9,869 nt of DNA from Bordetella parapertussis (GTDB taxonomy: Bacteria > Pseudomonadota > Gammaproteobacteria > Burkholderiales > Burkholderiaceae_C): assembly GCA_945900695.1 (NCBI GenBank), contig CAMDJU010000089.1, positions 1 to 9,869 of the forward strand, given 5' to 3'. The translations under genes and the position numbers were made by a program. This document shows positions 7,097 to 9,869 of this stretch, one piece after another. Positions within the stretch are counted from its first letter, which is position 1; every line of letters starts with the position of its first letter. The notes beneath the pieces were generated by a model. It was not told the DNA's origin, searched no databases, and worked only from the letters and a program-made list of their open reading frames with translations.

Positions 7097-8821
7097 TCAA
7101 GCCTGCGCTTGCGCCTCCAACGCCAGCCATTCAGCGGCTTTTTCGGCCAGCATCAGCACAGGGCTGTTGGTGTTGCCGCTGGTGATGGTGGGCATCACAC
7201 TCGCATCCACCACCCGCAGGCCCTGCACCACGCCACCACGCCCATCGCGCACCCGCAACTCGGGGTCTACCACCGCCAGCGGGTCGTCCAAGCGGCCCAT
7301 GCGCGCCGTGCCCACGGGGTGGAAGATGGTGGTGCCAATGTCGCCGGCCAGCCGCGCCAAGTCCTCGTCGCTTTGGAACTGCGTGCCAGGCTTCCATTCC
7401 TCGGGTTGGTACTTGGCCAGCGCTGGTTGCGCGGCAATGCGGCGGGTGATGCGCAGCGAGTCGGCGGCCACTTGGCGATCGGCATCGGTGCTGAGGTAGT
7501 TGGGGGCAATGAGTGGTGCTTGGGCGAAGTTGGCGCTTTGGATATTCACCGTACCTCGGCTGGTGGGGTTCAGGTTGCACACACTGGCGGTGAACGCTGG
7601 GAAAGGGTGCAGCGGTTCGCCAAAGGCGTCCAGGCTCAAGGGTTGCACGTGGTATTCGATGTTGGGCCAAGGCTGCGACGGGTCGCTGCGGGTGAAGGCA
7701 CCGAGCTGAGAAGGTGCCATGCTCATGGGGCCGCTTTGCTTGAACAAATATTCCAAGCCAATCGTGGCTTTGCCCCACCAACTGTTGGCCAAGGTGTTGA
7801 GCGTTTTCACGCCCTTGACCTTGAACACCGCGCGGATTTGCAAATGGTCTTGCAGGTTCTCACCGACACCGGGCAAGTCCACCACTGATTTGACGCCGTG
7901 CTGTTGCAACAAAGCGCCTGGGCCAATGCCAGAGAGCTGCAAGAGTTGCGGCGAACCAATGGCGCCTGCGGTGAGCACCACCGACTGGGCAGCATGCGCG
8001 GTCACCATTTCAAGGCCGTTCCACACCTCTACCCCCGTGCAGCGTTGCTGGCCGTTGGCCGAGGTTTTCATCAGCAATTTGGACACTTGCGCTGAGGTCC
8101 ACAGCTCAAAATTGGGTCGACCATAGCAAGTAGGGCGCAAAAACGCTTTGGCGGTGTTCCAGCGCCAACCGCTCTTTTGGTTCACCTCGAAGTAGCCCAC
8201 CCCTTCGTTGGTGCCTTGGTTGAAGTCGGCGGTGGCGGGAATGCCTGATTGCACCGCAGCTTGGGCAAAGGCGTCCAGCACGTCCCAGCGCAAGCGCTGT
8301 TTTTCGATGCGCCATTCGCCACCGGCGTTGTGGTGGCGCAAGGTCTGGTGGTAAACGCTTTGGCCTTGGGTCAGCACATCGCTTTTGTGGCCCTTGGCGC
8401 CGTGCAAAGCGTTGGCCCCTAGATAGTGGTCTTCGTGCAGCTTGAAGTAAGGCAAGCTGCTGTCCCAGCGCCAGCGCGCATCGCCCGTCACCTCGGCCCA
8501 GTGGTCGTAGTCGCGCGCTTGGCCGCGCATGTAAATCATGCCGTTGATGCTGGAGCAACCACCCAAAACCTTGCCGCGCGGGTAGCGCAGACTGCGCCCG
8601 TTCAGCCCAGCAGCAGGCTCGGTGTTGTAGAGCCAATCGGTGCGCGGGTTGCCAATGCAATACAAATACCCCACAGGGATGTGCACCCAGTGGTAATCGT
8701 CTTTGCGCCCCGCTTCGATCAACAACACGCGCTTGCTGGCGTTGGCACTCAAGCGGTTGGCCAGCAAGCAGCCTGCGGTGCCTGCACCGACGATGATGTA
8801 GTCGAAGGTGGTGTCGTTCAT
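7097..8821 (-). CDS. GMC-family FAD-dependent alcohol dehydrogenase (choline dehydrogenase-like)
   Basis: This is a flavoprotein that oxidises a primary alcohol to an aldehyde with bound FAD; the exact substrate cannot be read from sequence. It has 574 residues. The N-terminal FAD-binding site is intact: VGAGTAG (residues 11-17) and LLIEAG with Glu36. The first GMC signature lies at 82-101 (RGKVLGGCSSINGM...) and the second at 286-300 (GAIGSPQLLQLSGIG). The catalytic pair is His501 in FHPVGTARMG with Asn550 or Asn552 in SGNTNSP, the His-Asn version of the family. No signal peptide is seen. It follows mmsA on the same strand by 36 nt with no good Shine-Dalgarno, so one operon is likely. That pairing resembles the hpdH-mmsA modules for 3-hydroxypropionate oxidation, which makes HpdH a reasonable guess but not a firm call. 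Residues 142-166 look like an insertion. Confidence 0.9.
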   Translation of the reverse strand: MNDTTFDYIIVGAGTAGCLLANRLSANASKRVLLIEAGRKDDYHWVHIPVGYLYCIGNPRTDWLYNTEPAAGLNGRSLRYPRGKVLGGCSSINGMIYMRGQARDYDHWAEVTGDARWRWDSSLPYFKLHEDHYLGANALHGAKGHKSDVLTQGQSVYHQTLRHHNAGGEWRIEKQRLRWDVLDAFAQAAVQSGIPATADFNQGTNEGVGYFEVNQKSGWRWNTAKAFLRPTCYGRPNFELWTSAQVSKLLMKTSANGQQRCTGVEVWNGLEMVTAHAAQSVVLTAGAIGSPQLLQLSGIGPGALLQQHGVKSVVDLPGVGENLQDHLQIRAVFKVKGVKTLNTLANSWWGKATIGLEYLFKQSGPMSMAPSQLGAFTRSDPSQPWPNIEYHVQPLSLDAFGEPLHPFPAFTASVCNLNPTSRGTVNIQSANFAQAPLIAPNYLSTDADRQVAADSLRITRRIAAQPALAKYQPEEWKPGTQFQSDEDLARLAGDIGTTIFHPVGTARMGRLDDPLAVVDPELRVRDGRGGVVQGLRVVDASVMPTITSGNTNSPVLMLAEKAAEWLALEAQAQA

Positions 8822-8857
8822 GCGGATGTTTGGCGTTGTGCGCTGTGGGTCACGGGC

Positions 8858-9869
8858 TTATTTTGAGGTGGGCATGACAAACTCAGCGCCCTTGCCAATG
8901 CTCTCGGGCCAGCGCTGCATGATGGACTTTTGCTTGGTGTAAAAACGAACGCCCTCTTCGCCGTAGGCGTGCATGTCGCCAAACAGCGAGCGCTTCCAAC
9001 CGCCAAAGCCGTGCCAAGCCATGGGCACAGGGATGGGCACATTGATGCCGACCATGCCAACCTGTATGCGCCGACTGAATTCGCGCGCCACGTTGCCGTC
9101 ACGTGTGAAGCAAGACACGCCATTGCCAAACTCGTGGTCGTTGATGATTTGCACCGCCGTGGCAAAGTCGGGCACGCGCACGCAGGCCAGCACGGGGCCG
9201 AAGATTTCTTCTTTGTAAATCTTCATGTCGGTGGTCACATGGTCGAACAGCGTGCCGCCCATCCAAAAGCCTTTGTCGCAGCCGGCGCCTGCTGATGCGC
9301 CCTTGAAGCCACGGCCATCGACCAACAACTTCGCGCCTTCTTTTTCGCCTTGAGCGATATAGCCGGTGATCCGGTCGTGAGCGGCTTGGGTGACGATGGG
9401 GCCCATCTCGGCGGCCAGGTTTTCACCGTTGAGCACTTTCAATGTTTGGGTGCGCTCAATCAGTTTGGGCATGATGCGCTCACCCACATCGCCCACCAAT
9501 ACGGCGACCGAAATGGCCATGCAGCGCTCGCCTGCTGAGCCGTAGGCGCTGCCGATCAGGGCGTCGACCACTTGGTCAAGGTCGGCGTCGGGCATGACCA
9601 CCATGTGGTTTTTCGCGCCACCCAGTGCTTGCACCCGCTTGCCGTGGTGGGCGCCGGTCTCGTAAATGTAGTTGGCAATCGGGGTTGAGCCCACAAAGCT
9701 GATGGCTTTCACATCGGGGTGCACCAAGAGCGCGTCCACTGCCTCTTTGTCGCCTTGCACCACGTTGAACACGCCATCGGGCAAACCGGCTTGTTTGAGC
9801 AAATCGGCCATCAGCAGCGCAGGCGTGGGATCGATGGGGCTGGGTTTGAGCACAAAGGTGTTGCCCGCA
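8858..9869 (-). CDS. mmsA: CoA-acylating methylmalonate/malonate-semialdehyde dehydrogenase, N-terminus outside window
   Basis: This is an NAD-dependent aldehyde dehydrogenase-superfamily enzyme that converts methylmalonate semialdehyde to propionyl-CoA, or malonate semialdehyde to acetyl-CoA, with loss of CO2. It serves valine, inositol, beta-alanine or 3-hydroxypropionate breakdown. The C-terminal 336 residues are present and the frame is open to the right edge; about 160 N-terminal residues are missing against a usual length near 500. Marks of the MmsA subfamily are [15 protein letters not shown] at the edge, [15 protein letters not shown], the catalytic cysteine in GSAGERCMA (Cys codon 9523-9521), EIFGPVL, and the long C-terminal [20 protein letters not shown] and [11 protein letters not shown]. 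An internal GTG at 9853 is not the start. It is upstream of, and probably co-transcribed with, the GMC gene. The family assignment is firm; the pathway is inferred. Confidence 0.95.
   Translation of the reverse strand, partial: AGNTFVLKPSPIDPTPALLMADLLKQAGLPDGVFNVVQGDKEAVDALLVHPDVKAISFVGSTPIANYIYETGAHHGKRVQALGGAKNHMVVMPDADLDQVVDALIGSAYGSAGERCMAISVAVLVGDVGERIMPKLIERTQTLKVLNGENLAAEMGPIVTQAAHDRITGYIAQGEKEGAKLLVDGRGFKGASAGAGCDKGFWMGGTLFDHVTTDMKIYKEEIFGPVLACVRVPDFATAVQIINDHEFGNGVSCFTRDGNVAREFSRRIQVGMVGINVPIPVPMAWHGFGGWKRSLFGDMHAYGEEGVRFYTKQKSIMQRWPESIGKGAEFVMPTSK

Noticed and set aside
9842..9853. GTG at 9853 as the start of the aldehyde dehydrogenase
   Set aside because: The frame continues to the window edge with AGNTF, which is conserved MmsA sequence, so the gene is only cut by the window.

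Overview
The window looks like the chromosome of a GC-rich betaproteobacterium, most likely order Burkholderiales and probably family Comamonadaceae. I infer this from the protein sequences and from the arrangement of a gatCA operon divergent from mreBCD-mrdA. No insertion sequences, tRNAs, rRNAs, CRISPR arrays or prophage genes were seen. The coding genes are conventional. The least explained part is the non-coding stretch around 6893-7096.

Layout. 1-1290, minus strand: gatC and the 5' two thirds of gatA, which runs off the left edge. They encode two subunits of the tRNA-dependent amidotransferase. 1291-1464: a divergent promoter region with a perfect inverted repeat and a hairpin in the likely mreB leader. 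1465-6144, plus strand: mreB, mreC, mreD and mrdA (PBP2), the core of the elongasome that builds lateral wall in rod-shaped cells. mreC/mreD and mreD/mrdA overlap by ATGA. A possible weak attenuator lies between mreB and mreC. rodA, the usual partner of mrdA, does not follow.

6134-6892, minus strand: a TSUP (TauE/SafE, YfcA-like) membrane transporter whose 3' end overlaps the 3' end of mrdA by 11 bp. Its upstream region (6922-7051) can form several alternative RNA stems and ends in a strong intrinsic terminator 29 nt before the start codon. The pairing pattern is that of a transcription attenuator or riboswitch. A plus-strand terminator lies in the same stretch.

7097-9869, minus strand: mmsA (CoA-acylating (methyl)malonate-semialdehyde dehydrogenase, 5' end outside the window) followed by a GMC-family FAD oxidoreductase. 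Together they could oxidise an alcohol to a semialdehyde and then to an acyl-CoA. The pair resembles the hpdH-mmsA 3-hydroxypropionate oxidation modules described in other proteobacteria.

The cell-shape genes and the gatCA operon are housekeeping. The mmsA-GMC-TSUP side is catabolic and transport and is more likely to vary between relatives.
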